Shown: piece by piece, positions 28,190 to 38,543 of the stretch | How the letters are laid out: each line of letters begins with the position of its first letter | How positions within the stretch are numbered: position 1 is the stretch's first letter | DNA from: Bacillota bacterium | Lineage (GTDB): Bacteria > Bacillota > Clostridia > Acetivibrionales > DSM-2933 | Assembly (NCBI GenBank): GCA_023430975.1 | Contig: JAEYYB010000093.1 | Location: 8,398 to 72,397, forward strand | Length of the DNA: 64,000 nt | Direction: 5' to 3' | Notes under the pieces: model-generated | Database searches by the model: none | What the model saw: only the letters and a program-made list of their open reading frames with translations | Told to the model about the DNA's origin: nothing | Position numbers and translations under genes: made by a program

Positions 28190-31100
28190 CTACCTTTCTC
28201 CTCCCATATAACTTAATTCTTCCTCAGCAACAACCAAAGTTTCTTCTTCCACTTCTTCAGCACCTGATTCATCCAAAATCTCATCCTGATTCTTCAATTC
28301 CTCGAACTCAAGCTTCGCATTAATTTCAGCCTGTCTTGCAAGATATTGGTTTAATTTCTCATCAAACTCAAAAGGCTTATCTGCTTCTCTTTTTGCTTCA
28401 TCAAATTGAACAAGGGTATCAGATAACCTTTGCTCAGTACTTTTGAGAACTCCAGGTATTCTTTCCACCAAATTTTCAAGTCTCATAATACTTCCTAACC
28501 CTGAGTCTCCAAGCATTGTACTGTAAACGCTTTTACCTTTAAGTACAATGTCAATCTGGTCAAATGATGATCTTACAAGTAAAACATCAAAGCCTTTATA
28601 TGCACCAACTTTAAACTGTTCATTCCTTGTCAAATTACTTATCTTTGCCAAAACCTGTAATGCATCACCAGCTTTTGATCTTTCATCATACATTTTTCCA
28701 TTGATGATAATATTAAAATCAGTCCCAGCACTCATAGATACAAGCTCAATATCTTTCTTAATATTTTTTATTTTTTCTTCACAGTAAGCAATTGTTTTTG
28801 GATAGTTGTCTTCTATATTTCTCTGAAGAGTGTGCTTTTCATTACTCCAGTTTGCTTTTAGGAGTTTTAGTCTTAAAACCTCATTATCTACTTCCATTTT
28901 TTCTGCAACCAAAGGATTAGCAGTAGCAATAGCTTTTACCTCTGCTGCATTTAGAACAGTTTCGTCTGCATCTTCACAACTTCTTGAAATAGATTTACCT
29001 GTCATTACTTGTGAAATATACCGTAGCTTTTGTTCTTGAATCTGCCAAAGGTAACCATCGAAAGTCCCTTTTGTTACATACCTGTTTACCATTACTACAG
29101 CATTTTTATTACCTTGCCTAATTATCCTTCCATCACGCTGTGTAATATCAGCAGGCCGCCATGGACAGTCAAGATGGTGTACTGCAATTAACAGGTCCTG
29201 CACATTAGTTCCGGTGCCCATCTTCTGGGTGCTGCCAATAAGAACTCTTATCTCCCCTTTCCTTACCTTTTCAAACATTTCTTCACGTTCAATGTCCGTT
29301 TTAGCATCATGGATAAAAGCTACTTCGTTTTCCGGCACACCTTTTAAAACTAATTGCTCTTTTGTTTCATCATAAACATTAAACTGCCCAGGCTTTGGAG
29401 TGCCACTATCACAAAAAATTATCTGTGTCAGTTTTTGCTCTTTAGTACTATTCCATATTTCAAAAACAGTATTAATACATTGGTTTAGTTTTGAATCAGG
29501 ATCATTAGGAGCATTTTCATATAATAATCTTGGGTCAATTGACATGAGTTTTGCTTCATGAGTAAGTTTCAGCATATTATCAATTGATGAATCAATCTCC
29601 TTATTTCTGATCTTCTCAGCTCTTTCAACAAAGCTATCCATAATTTCTTTCTGAAAACCTGAACATTCTGTTACAATAATATTTGCTTTTCCACCTTCAA
29701 TCTCTGGGACCGGTAATTTTAACATATCAGCGGTTTGTATATCAGCAATCTGTCTAAAAATGTTCATAAGTTCCGGTAGATTATGAAATTTTGAAAATCT
29801 ATTTTTCATCCTATACCCACTACCCTCTGGATTTATTTCAAGAGAAGACACTACCTCACCAAAGGTTGCAGCCCAATTATCAAACAGATCAAGCCCTAGC
29901 TTCTTAAGAACTTGTGGTTGTAAGTACCTTTGCATAATAAACATTTCACTCATCGAATTTGATATAGGTGTTCCCGTTGCAAAAACTACCCCCTTACCCT
30001 GATTAACTTCCTGTAGGTACTGGCATTTAAGAAGCATGTCCATAGCCCTTTGAGAACTTGAACGACCAATCCCCGATATATTTCTCATCTTGGTAAATAC
30101 AAAACAATTTTTATAGGCATGAGCTTCATCAACAAACATATAGTCAACACCTAGCTGTTCAAAGTTCAACAAATCATCCTTCTTAGAAACATTTACAAGC
30201 TTATCAAGCCTTGACTTAAGATTATTTTGAAATATAACCATTTGTTTGATGCTCCACTTATCTCCCTTCTCCCTTTTCATTTCATCAATCATGAAAGATA
30301 TCGTGTTAATCTCATCAAGCAGGAGTTTTTCCTGTCTTTCTTTGGAAATGGGTATTTTTTCAAGTTGACTATGTCCAATGATAATGGCATCATATTCACC
30401 TGTCGCAATTTTTGACACAAACCTTTGCCGACTCTTCTTTTCAAAATCCTTTTTTGTTGTCACAAGTACGTTTGCAGAAGGGAAAAACCTTAGAAATTCA
30501 TTTGCCCATTGTTCTGTCAAGTGGTTTGGTACAACATATATAGGCTTCTTTATTGCACCAATGTTTTTTAAATACATCCCCGATGCAATCATAGCTGCCG
30601 TCTTCCCGGCACCTACCTCATGTGCCATGAGTGCAGTCCCTGAGTATATAATCCTTGCAGACACATCCTTCTGATGTTTTCTTAGTTCAAGTTCTTCACT
30701 CATACCTCTAAAAACAAGATGGCTCCCATCATACTCTCTGGGTCTAATATTATTAAATTTATCATTGTAAATTTTAAGAAGTGTATCAGTACGTTCTTTG
30801 TCTTTAAATAACCAAGAAGAAAATGCTTCTTTAATCTGCTGTTGCTTTGACCTTGCAATCATTGTTTCTTTTGCATTCACTACATACCGGATTTGTTCAT
30901 TGCCACTTGCATCATAATACAACTGAGGATCACGAACCGTTGTACTTTGAAGGTTTAAGGTATCCTCATATATTTCATAGGCATTTACTCGATGGGTACC
31001 ATATGTCTGATTTACTTTCACAGACTCCGATTCATAATTTTTATTAGTAATTCTCCAAGTCGATGAAAACTCAAGATATTTTAGCTCTATACCATTATTT

Positions 31101-34100
31101 CCTTGTCTATACTCTGCCGTTCCAAAAGTTTCATACATAAATCCTTCATAAAATTCGATTGGTATCCATGGACTTCCTACCCTGAAATCAATTTCACTTG
31201 GAAGCAATGGAGTTGGCTCGACCGCCGCTAATGCTTCAACATTCCTTGAAAATAATTCTGGATTATCTTCAGCTTTCAGTTTGGCATATGCAAGCTTGTC
31301 TTTCACATTCCCTGATAAATACTCCTCATCAAGCTCCCATCCTTCATAATAATTACCATAATACTTACTTGGATTTAAAAATATCTTATCCCCTAACTCT
31401 CTAATAATGTCATCTGGCTCTTTCGGATATAGCTGTGCCATATATTTTATATCTACCTTCATCCTAAGATTCAATGAAATCTCCAATGCTTCAAGTGCAC
31501 TACCTGCTTTCTCTGGCATTGTATAGGATTTAATTGTAGCTTTATAAAATATAGGAGACTTCTTATAGGACAATTTATCATCTAAAACATCTTCAATGGA
31601 ACGAAGTAATGGCATTTGGTCATCATCAATAAAAGCCACTACATTTGCTTTGTCATTAATATATCCATTCTTTTTTACAAACCTGTCATAAACATTATTT
31701 AGCTTATCCTGTGCCTCTTTTAATTCATATGGATGGTACTCCCTTGTCTGGACTCCTATTACTTCAAGCAAAGCATGCCTTACTTCATTTAATCCTTTAA
31801 TTCTTTCTGCCTTTTTACCTTTAATGTCTTGAGGATACAACCTGCTATTTTCACAATAGTAAATTTCATTATCTCGGATTACATAAGTAAAGTTTTTGGT
31901 CCCTTCATCTGCTTCTATAAATTTTACAGTTTCAGCTTCTATCTCATCATCAGATTCCATTATTTGTTCATTATCAGCCTCTGCCATAAAAACCGCATTA
32001 AGTTTAGATAAGGCTTGCTTTAAATCATCATATAAGTTTTGATTTTCAAAAGGTTCCAGAGTTGTCGTACTTTCATTTCCATACATACTTCGGTCATACT
32101 TCATAATCCCAAGCATCATCTCAGGATGTTCGATAAAATATTTATTCATCGTTATATGATTGCTATTTTGGCCTATATAAACCCAGTATGGCATCTCATT
32201 TGTTTCTTCAAATCGCTTTTGCAAAAACAATATATCTGCTGTAACTTCTGTTCCTGCAATTGACTTAAATGCTGTATTTGGTAATCTCACTGCACCAATC
32301 AAATCTGCTCTTTTTGCTATATATTCTCTTACCTCCGGATATCTCTTATCAAGTGTCCCCTTTGAAGTAATAAATGCAATAATACCGCCTGGTTTAACCT
32401 TATCTATTGTTTTTGCAATAAAATAATCATGAATCAGGAAATCATAAACCTCATACCTTTTGTCATACAGTTTAATATTGTTAAATGGTATATTTCCAAT
32501 AGCCAAATCAAATGAATTATCTGAAAAATCCACGGTTTCATAGCCAGTTACTTTTATATTAGCCTTTTGATAAAGCTGCTTTGCAATCCGTCCGGTTATG
32601 CTATCTACCTCTACCCCATAAAGCTTAGAGTTTGTAAACTCCTCCGGTATTACTGAAAAGAAGTTACCTGTACCCATAGCAGGATCAAGAATTTTTCCTC
32701 CTGAAAACCCAAATCTGCCTAATGTATCATAAATATGCTTAATTAACACCGGCTCCGTATAATAAGCTGTAATTGTAGAATTTCTCGCAGCTTCATACTC
32801 ATTATCATGAAGCAGATATTTCAGTTCCTGGTATTCATTTTCCCAACCATTAGCATTAGGGTTAAAAGCATTTGCAAGACCTCCCCAGCCTACATATCTG
32901 GCAAGAATTATTTGTTCATCATGTGTTGCTAACCTGTTTTCACCTTCAATCCTTTTGAGTAACTTTATTGCCTCAACATTATTTCGGTATTTGGTCTTTT
33001 GACCACCTGAATATAGATTGTCTTCTTCTCTATATTGATAATTTATCTTCTCCTGACTGGTACGACGAGAAACAATACTTATATTTTCCATTTGGGAAGG
33101 AACACCATTATGATAAATACCTTCTTCTTCAGTACCATTTGTATTATCAAATCTCTCAGTCCCCTTTGCTTCATCTGCTGAATCATCTATATAATGAGGT
33201 ATATCATCTATCTGAACAAATGATATTGGTAATTCTTTATCCGCTGAAAATACAGGTTGTCTTTTGGCAGGCCTAAACTTGTAAAACTCGGGCTCAGCTT
33301 TTTCACCCATAAAAATAGAGCCACTGTCTTGTGACTCCATAAAATCGATCTGGATATTTTGCTCCTTCATATAAGTACCGTCAACACCCAATAAATCTAT
33401 CTGGCCTTCATCACTATCTCGTTTATAACTATCTCCTCCGCTGCTAGCTTGATACTGTTTAGGTGCCTCGTCTTCTCCATTGTATCCTCGGTCTCTGGAA
33501 CTGGATCTTTTATTATCATCTGTTCCATCACCATTTGAAGCTTCTCCCCAGCTTCCATATCCGCCTGATGCATCTTCTCCATTAAAGTCCCTTGCATCAT
33601 TAGTAGCGAGAATCTCTGAGGATAATTCTCCTTTAGGAATCTCATGGCCATTCTCCCATACTTGCCTAGAGGCTCTATGTCGTTTTTCGGATTGTTTGAT
33701 ATCTGAATACTCAGATACTTCAGCCCTTCTATCTCTGTTGTACTCAAGTTCAGTTTGTTCATTTTGCATCATACTCCTTTCCTTTTCAATTATTTTTACT
33801 GTTCTCTCAACTTCGAGCAGTATATTTTTTGATATATCAGTAACTATAAATCCAAGTCTTGCAACAAGCGGAACTGTATTAAAATGTTCAATTGTCATAA
33901 AGCTATTAGGATTTTCATCTTTATCCATGATTCCACATCTTTTAAATACTATATAACGAACGCTGTCTTCTATGATCTCTTTTATTTCATCCTCAAGCCC
34001 TAGCTGTGGTAACTTTTCAAACATATGCCCTCTAATATCAATCTGAAAATCCTGCATATAATGTTCAAAACTTTGTTCCACACCTTGATTTACAATATTA

Positions 34101-34510
34101 ATAATACAACCGTCAAAACTCTGATTATGCATACCATAACTAAATGAAATCCTTTCAGCCACAAGCTTTTTTATCTCCTCATTCATCTTCCACGGTAACG
34201 GAATACTTCCTTTTCCATTCGTCTGAGAAATATCAAAAAGATGTTTAATCGAGAGCTTTGCATTATCATACTCACAAACAGCTATCCCTGTTTCTCCTTT
34301 GTTTACATACCTATTAAATCTATTCCAGATACGAGTAGTTGCAAGCATAGTTACATTAGGATCTTGAGCATAAACAAGAAGTGTATTGTCAAAGCTGTAC
34401 TTATAGAATTGAGCGGCAAAGGGAAGATACTCCTTCCATGCCGCTCTACTTCTTGTAATCATTGGTGCTACTGTTTCATATATAGTTTTAAGCCGCTCAT
34501 CTTTCCTCAT
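28190..34510 (-). CDS. Giant N6-methylase plus SNF2-type helicase fusion protein
   Basis: The protein of about 2,106 residues has an N-terminal accessory region and a low-complexity linker (residues 280-400). An adenine methylase-like domain follows near residue 610 (LDPAMGTGNFFSVIPE and GNIPFNN). A superfamily 2 helicase has motif I HEVGAGKTAAM near 1,300, DEAHAYK near 1,465, and the C-terminal QRDGRIIRQGN. It resembles the large methylase-helicase proteins of Tn1549-type elements, proposed to protect or process transferred DNA. ATG 34510 is preferred because of AAAGGGGG. The methylase motif reads NIPF instead of NPPF/Y, so activity is uncertain. Confidence 0.85.
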   Translation of the reverse strand: MRKDERLKTIYETVAPMITRSRAAWKEYLPFAAQFYKYSFDNTLLVYAQDPNVTMLATTRIWNRFNRYVNKGETGIAVCEYDNAKLSIKHLFDISQTNGKGSIPLPWKMNEEIKKLVAERISFSYGMHNQSFDGCIINIVNQGVEQSFEHYMQDFQIDIRGHMFEKLPQLGLEDEIKEIIEDSVRYIVFKRCGIMDKDENPNSFMTIEHFNTVPLVARLGFIVTDISKNILLEVERTVKIIEKERSMMQNEQTELEYNRDRRAEVSEYSDIKQSEKRHRASRQVWENGHEIPKGELSSEILATNDARDFNGEDASGGYGSWGEASNGDGTDDNKRSSSRDRGYNGEDEAPKQYQASSGGDSYKRDSDEGQIDLLGVDGTYMKEQNIQIDFMESQDSGSIFMGEKAEPEFYKFRPAKRQPVFSADKELPISFVQIDDIPHYIDDSADEAKGTERFDNTNGTEEEGIYHNGVPSQMENISIVSRRTSQEKINYQYREEDNLYSGGQKTKYRNNVEAIKLLKRIEGENRLATHDEQIILARYVGWGGLANAFNPNANGWENEYQELKYLLHDNEYEAARNSTITAYYTEPVLIKHIYDTLGRFGFSGGKILDPAMGTGNFFSVIPEEFTNSKLYGVEVDSITGRIAKQLYQKANIKVTGYETVDFSDNSFDLAIGNIPFNNIKLYDKRYEVYDFLIHDYFIAKTIDKVKPGGIIAFITSKGTLDKRYPEVREYIAKRADLIGAVRLPNTAFKSIAGTEVTADILFLQKRFEETNEMPYWVYIGQNSNHITMNKYFIEHPEMMLGIMKYDRSMYGNESTTTLEPFENQNLYDDLKQALSKLNAVFMAEADNEQIMESDDEIEAETVKFIEADEGTKNFTYVIRDNEIYYCENSRLYPQDIKGKKAERIKGLNEVRHALLEVIGVQTREYHPYELKEAQDKLNNVYDRFVKKNGYINDKANVVAFIDDDQMPLLRSIEDVLDDKLSYKKSPIFYKATIKSYTMPEKAGSALEALEISLNLRMKVDIKYMAQLYPKEPDDIIRELGDKIFLNPSKYYGNYYEGWELDEEYLSGNVKDKLAYAKLKAEDNPELFSRNVEALAAVEPTPLLPSEIDFRVGSPWIPIEFYEGFMYETFGTAEYRQGNNGIELKYLEFSSTWRITNKNYESESVKVNQTYGTHRVNAYEIYEDTLNLQSTTVRDPQLYYDASGNEQIRYVVNAKETMIARSKQQQIKEAFSSWLFKDKERTDTLLKIYNDKFNNIRPREYDGSHLVFRGMSEELELRKHQKDVSARIIYSGTALMAHEVGAGKTAAMIASGMYLKNIGAIKKPIYVVPNHLTEQWANEFLRFFPSANVLVTTKKDFEKKSRQRFVSKIATGEYDAIIIGHSQLEKIPISKERQEKLLLDEINTISFMIDEMKREKGDKWSIKQMVIFQNNLKSRLDKLVNVSKKDDLLNFEQLGVDYMFVDEAHAYKNCFVFTKMRNISGIGRSSSQRAMDMLLKCQYLQEVNQGKGVVFATGTPISNSMSEMFIMQRYLQPQVLKKLGLDLFDNWAATFGEVVSSLEINPEGSGYRMKNRFSKFHNLPELMNIFRQIADIQTADMLKLPVPEIEGGKANIIVTECSGFQKEIMDSFVERAEKIRNKEIDSSIDNMLKLTHEAKLMSIDPRLLYENAPNDPDSKLNQCINTVFEIWNSTKEQKLTQIIFCDSGTPKPGQFNVYDETKEQLVLKGVPENEVAFIHDAKTDIEREEMFEKVRKGEIRVLIGSTQKMGTGTNVQDLLIAVHHLDCPWRPADITQRDGRIIRQGNKNAVVMVNRYVTKGTFDGYLWQIQEQKLRYISQVMTGKSISRSCEDADETVLNAAEVKAIATANPLVAEKMEVDNEVLRLKLLKANWSNEKHTLQRNIEDNYPKTIAYCEEKIKNIKKDIELVSMSAGTDFNIIINGKMYDERSKAGDALQVLAKISNLTRNEQFKVGAYKGFDVLLVRSSFDQIDIVLKGKSVYSTMLGDSGLGSIMRLENLVERIPGVLKSTEQRLSDTLVQFDEAKREADKPFEFDEKLNQYLARQAEINAKLEFEELKNQDEILDESGAEEVEEETLVVAEEELSYMGGER

Positions 34511-35534
34511 TCGATTCCCCCTTTCTGCGTTCAGGATACTTATCAAAAAAATCAGCCAAAGCTAAATCAATAATTTCTTCTATCTCCAATGCTTTATAAA
34601 GTGGATTAAAATACTTGGAATACACTCTATTCTTTAGTTTATAAGGTGGTGGTGCCTTGGCCCTTGTCCTTTTACTCAGCTCACCTGATAATATTTGATA
34701 AACAGTCTCCTCTGTAAGCTTATCACTATTATAAAAATTCCTGAGCATTTCTGAAGCTTTCATATCTAGTTTAAAATTATGTTCTGTCCATACCTTATAA
34801 ACAATAGCTTGAGTTTCCTCATCAAAAAAAGATAAATCATAGGCAGTACGAATTGATATAAAATCCAAATCAAGTTTATCTTTGAAAGGATGGATGAGCT
34901 TGTTTATTCTTAGGTATCTAGCTATAGTATCTTTTGATAGCTTATACTTTTGACCAATATCCTCATGAGTTCTTAACTTTTTCGCCACTGGCGAAAAAGT
35001 TGGGTTTTCCCTTATTTCATCACTGTTTGACAGCTGTCTTATTTCATTCAACATGTCTGTTCTTTTGCCTTGACTTGCTAATGCTTTATGATGTTCAGAT
35101 AATGCCTTTGCTCTTTCCGAATGTGTTAAATCAGCAAATGACCTTTGAATAAGGTTTGTTTCAGTAACGATTAATAATGCATCATCATCAGATAAGTCTT
35201 CTTTTATTATAGCCGGGACTTCTGTAAGTCCTGCAAGCTTTGCAGCATTAGCCCTGTTATGCCCGGAGAGCAACTGATAAATATCATTACCTTTTGGCCT
35301 TACAATCACTGGTAGTATAACACCGATGTCTTTAATACTCTCAACTAGGTCATTCAGCCTTTCACCTTCATATAACTTAAATGGATGATTATCAAAAGGT
35401 ACCAACTGTGATATCTTCAGGGTAGCAGTAGCCTTACTGCTTACTTCTCCCTCTTCAGGCATTGGAGTATTCAGAAGAAATAAGTCATCCAGATTTTCAA
35501 CCTTTCTTGGAACCAGTTTCCTTGTCTCACTCAT
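34497..35534 (-). CDS. parB: ParB/Noc-like partition protein
   Basis: The protein has a ParB N-terminal domain with LSGHNRANAAKLAGLTEVPAI and ETNLIQRSFADLTHSERA, followed by an HTH-like KYKLSKDTIARYLRI. It overlaps parA and the next gene, forming one operon. It would bind centromere-like sites and maintain the excised circular element. A perfect 12-bp hairpin sequence lies within its coding region at 34975-35001. Confidence 0.85.
   Translation of the reverse strand: MSETRKLVPRKVENLDDLFLLNTPMPEEGEVSSKATATLKISQLVPFDNHPFKLYEGERLNDLVESIKDIGVILPVIVRPKGNDIYQLLSGHNRANAAKLAGLTEVPAIIKEDLSDDDALLIVTETNLIQRSFADLTHSERAKALSEHHKALASQGKRTDMLNEIRQLSNSDEIRENPTFSPVAKKLRTHEDIGQKYKLSKDTIARYLRINKLIHPFKDKLDLDFISIRTAYDLSFFDEETQAIVYKVWTEHNFKLDMKASEMLRNFYNSDKLTEETVYQILSGELSKRTRAKAPPPYKLKNRVYSKYFNPLYKALEIEEIIDLALADFFDKYPERRKGESNEER
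34975..35001. repeat. Perfect 12-bp inverted repeat inside parB
   Basis: AACTTTTTCGCC and GGCGAAAAAGTT are separated by ACT, entirely within coding sequence (NPTFSPVAKKLR). Such perfect symmetry is not needed by the protein. Confidence 0.8.
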
Positions 35535-36315
35535 TTCCAATCAACTCCTTAGCAAAATTTTGGTAAGCTATTGCTACTTTGCTCTTTGGTTGGTATTCTA
35601 TAATACTCTGCCCATATAGATTTGCCTCACCTACCTTTACAGAAGTCGGTATCTCAGTTTTAAATATTCTGACATTATCCTTGTATGCTTCATCTATCAT
35701 GGCATAAACATCCTTATAAAGCTTTGTGCGGTTATCACACATTGTCATCAAGATTCCTTCAACCTCAAGCCTTGGGTTGATTCTCTTTTTTACCTTAATA
35801 ATAGTTTTAATTAATAGCTTTAAACCTATGGCTGATAAAAACTGTGGATTAACTGTTATAAGAACACTATCACTTGCAGCAAGGGCATTAATCGTAAGTA
35901 ACCCAAGAGATGGTGAAGTATCAATGATTATGTAGTCATAGTCATTTCTATAAGTCTCAAGTATATTTGATAAAGTTTTCTCACCTCCCATTTCATCCCT
36001 GAGATTTACTTCAACAACTGAAAGTTCAATGTTACATGGAATGATATCAAGATTCCCTTTTGAAATAATATACTCACTTCTGTCCGGCAGTTTCTCATCC
36101 TCCATGGATGAATTCATAAGATGTAGTATTGTGGTTTTAAGACCATCGGGATTATCAATACCTACACATAAAGTTAAACTCCCCTGTGGATCGAAATCCA
36201 GAAGCAACACCTTATTCCCTTCATTTGACAAGGCATATGCCATGTTAAAAGCAGTTGTTGTCTTACCAACCCCACCTTTTTGATTTGCAATTGATATAAT
36301 TCTTGCTTGTTTCAT
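35527..36315 (-). CDS. parA: ParA/Soj-type partition ATPase
   Basis: The protein begins MKQARIISIANQKGGVGKTTTAF, the deviant Walker A of ParA, and has LLLDFDPQGSLTL and YDYIIIDTSPSLGLLTINAL. ATG 36315 is preferred because of AAAGAGGTGAT upstream. Together with ParB it would segregate the circular form of the element. It is divergent from the HTH regulator at 36493-36708, with an inverted repeat in between. Confidence 0.92.
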   Translation of the reverse strand: MKQARIISIANQKGGVGKTTTAFNMAYALSNEGNKVLLLDFDPQGSLTLCVGIDNPDGLKTTILHLMNSSMEDEKLPDRSEYIISKGNLDIIPCNIELSVVEVNLRDEMGGEKTLSNILETYRNDYDYIIIDTSPSLGLLTINALAASDSVLITVNPQFLSAIGLKLLIKTIIKVKKRINPRLEVEGILMTMCDNRTKLYKDVYAMIDEAYKDNVRIFKTEIPTSVKVGEANLYGQSIIEYQPKSKVAIAYQNFAKELIGNE

Positions 36316-36365
36316 AAAGATCACCTCTTTCAAAGATTTTTTTAGTGTTCCAGTATCACACACTA

Positions 36366-36380
36366 TATAATGTGATTATA
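36366..36380. promoter_or_regulatory. Candidate operator between parA and the HTH regulator
   Basis: TATAAT and ATTATA form a perfect inverted repeat around GTG in the AT-rich divergent promoter region. It could be the site of the XRE regulator and overlaps sequences resembling -10 boxes. Inference from position only. Confidence 0.35.
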
Positions 36381-36492
36381 CACTTTATAATTTATCAGTC
36401 AACAGATTTTTAAATTTTTTAATGAATTTTTATGATATTTTATTGAAAATATTCACCTTATCGTGTATATTTCATTTAAGGATGGTGATTAT

Positions 36493-36708
36493 ATGCCTTT
36501 AACTATGGGAGAGAAAATAAGAATTTTAACAAAACGAAAAAAAGTAACCATAACTGAATTGGCTACTTTAATTGGTACTACTAACCAAAATTTGAGTAAC
36601 AAATTATCAAGAGATAATTTTTCAGAGCAGGAACTCCGTAAGATTGCTGAAGCCCTTGGATGTATGTTTGAAGGTTATTTTATTTTTGATGATGGGGATA
36701 AAATTTAA
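36493..36708 (+). CDS. Small XRE/Cro-type HTH regulator
   Basis: The 71-residue protein has an HTH region (ITELATLIGTTNQNLSNKLSR) and ends EGYFIFDDGDKI. It is the only plus-strand gene in the conjugative part and faces away from parA. ATG 36493 is preferred because of GGATGGTGA upstream. A role as the element's repressor is likely from its placement. Confidence 0.8.
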   Translation: MPLTMGEKIRILTKRKKVTITELATLIGTTNQNLSNKLSRDNFSEQELRKIAEALGCMFEGYFIFDDGDKI

Positions 36709-36843
36709 AATATTCTATTTCTGAGTTGAAATTGTATTATGCAATAAATCATTCTTATATTTTTTCAAAATGCTGTTTTTACGATTGTTAACTCTTGATT
36801 TTAGTTTTTGTATTGTAATAATAATTTATTTAAGGTTATTCAT

Positions 36844-37452
36844 TCAATTCAATAAACATATAGTAAACTCGTCGCTTTCCTCTTTCCTTTTAGCTACAAA
36901 AACAACATCCTTACTAAATCCTTCACTGGTAAACTCTAAACTTTTTGATAATATTTTACGCTCATAAACTTCTAAATCAAGTGAATTTTCCAAAGAGTCT
37001 ATCAATATTTTTTCATCTGTAAAAAATAAGTGCCAATCATAATCTATTGTCTGTTCTTCTCTATCAACAACAAAACCTTGAACTTTACTGCCTATATTAC
37101 TTTCAAATATCATATTAACAAGTGAATATAATACATCCTTCAAATGCAAATCTTCCAATCCATCTAGATATAAGCAAACCTCACTTAAATGGTCTTCTGA
37201 ATGAATCTTCATTGAGATTTCTTGCTTATCAGCCCACCAAAATTGAATAAGGTAATCACTTATTTTCGGTAATATTTTAACTAGCTCTTCTTTTTCTATT
37301 TGAATCATTTCTCCCTCTTCATCCCACAATTGAACCTTGTTAGTGTCAGGATACTCTAATGATATACCATTTAACCTGAAGATTCTTTCAATATTAATGA
37401 AAATTTCCTCTTCACTAGCTGTTGTATATAAATATGCAACCCCTCTTGGCAT
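36844..37452 (-). CDS. Probable immunity protein for the adjacent nuclease-like toxin
   Basis: The protein of about 202 residues is acidic and has no membrane segment or recognised motif. Its ATG (37452, AAAGGAGGG upstream) is 13 bases after the stop of the toxin-like gene, the classical toxin-then-immunity order. The call rests on context only. Confidence 0.45.
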   Translation of the reverse strand: MPRGVAYLYTTASEEEIFINIERIFRLNGISLEYPDTNKVQLWDEEGEMIQIEKEELVKILPKISDYLIQFWWADKQEISMKIHSEDHLSEVCLYLDGLEDLHLKDVLYSLVNMIFESNIGSKVQGFVVDREEQTIDYDWHLFFTDEKILIDSLENSLDLEVYERKILSKSLEFTSEGFSKDVVFVAKRKEESDEFTICLLN

Positions 37453-37465
37453 TATAAACCCTCCT

Positions 37466-38317
37466 TTAATCTTCAAAAATAACTACAGAATCTTTTCCTA
37501 GTTTTTTAATAGCAAAGTCAATTACCTTTTGAGGAGTTTCCTCTGAAAAATAAGCCTTTACCTGTACTCCCCTCTCAGCTGCTTCATCTTGGTAAACCTT
37601 TATAACCGTACCTAATTTTGCTAAATCCTTTGCTTTTGCAGGACCACCAACCATTATTAATTCACCATTAGGCCCAATAACATCAATATCAGTCCCCCCA
37701 GCGGTTGACTTAATATTTTTGTTGCTAACTTTACCTCCCGTCATATCAGCGACCTTTTGCTCTCTTATCATACCTCTTACTTGTCTGGCATTCACATCCT
37801 TTTTTAAATTACTCATACTTTCACTTCTTTCACTGCTATCTAAATATAGATTTAAGATATCTTTTTGCTTATTAATATATAGACTGCTTCTATCTGAAAT
37901 TGCCTTCATCTCACCCACTATTGATCCTGTTGTCTTGACATAACTTTCATATAATGCATTAATACTACTCTTTATATTTTGAATTTTTTTTACATTTTCA
38001 CAAGCTTCCTTATATTTATGAAGAGCTTTATTGTAACTAATTAGCTCAGCATCACAACAAGGTACTAGCCTCCCATTCTCAGCTAAATGTTGTCTTCTAG
38101 TGCAGGCATTATATGCTGCTTTAGCTTGTAAATATTCGTTATATCTTAATTTCATAATTTTCAACCACTTTACAAGTTTAATTTCAGCTCTAGCACTAGT
38201 CTTCTTTATACTTCCAAGTATACTCTCTCTTGATTTTTCAGACTCTTGAGTAATTATACTTATTTTTTCTTTAACTTTTACTAATACACCTACATCCTTT
38301 AATCTAACATCACTCAT
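37466..38317 (-). CDS. Type VII-like effector with C-terminal nuclease-fold toxin domain
   Basis: The protein of about 283 residues has a helical, coiled-coil N-terminal part (to residue about 185). Its C-terminal domain has GGTDIDVIGPNGELIMVGG and VKAYFSEETPQKVIDFA, a pattern like restriction-endonuclease-fold or related toxin domains (D-x-D then a Lys-containing strand). ATG 38317 is preferred (GGAG upstream). It lies between a WXG100-like gene and a likely immunity gene, next to an FtsK/EssC ATPase, so export through that system is plausible. Confidence 0.6.
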   Translation of the reverse strand: MSDVRLKDVGVLVKVKEKISIITQESEKSRESILGSIKKTSARAEIKLVKWLKIMKLRYNEYLQAKAAYNACTRRQHLAENGRLVPCCDAELISYNKALHKYKEACENVKKIQNIKSSINALYESYVKTTGSIVGEMKAISDRSSLYINKQKDILNLYLDSSERSESMSNLKKDVNARQVRGMIREQKVADMTGGKVSNKNIKSTAGGTDIDVIGPNGELIMVGGPAKAKDLAKLGTVIKVYQDEAAERGVQVKAYFSEETPQKVIDFAIKKLGKDSVVIFED

Positions 38318-38543
38318 AAAAGCTCCTATAGCCTTATGTATTGTTTTTATCATCATCAATCAATCTGCCATAATTAATCCAATTAGCTAGAAACAAATCA
38401 GCTAATAGTATTTGGTATATTTCTTAATATTTTATCAAAGAGATATTTCAATTTAATTACATTTCCATTAAACTTATGTTTATTTTTGCATTATTTATTC
38501 AAAGGACCTATACAAATTTAAAAAGGTCACTTTTATTAAACAT

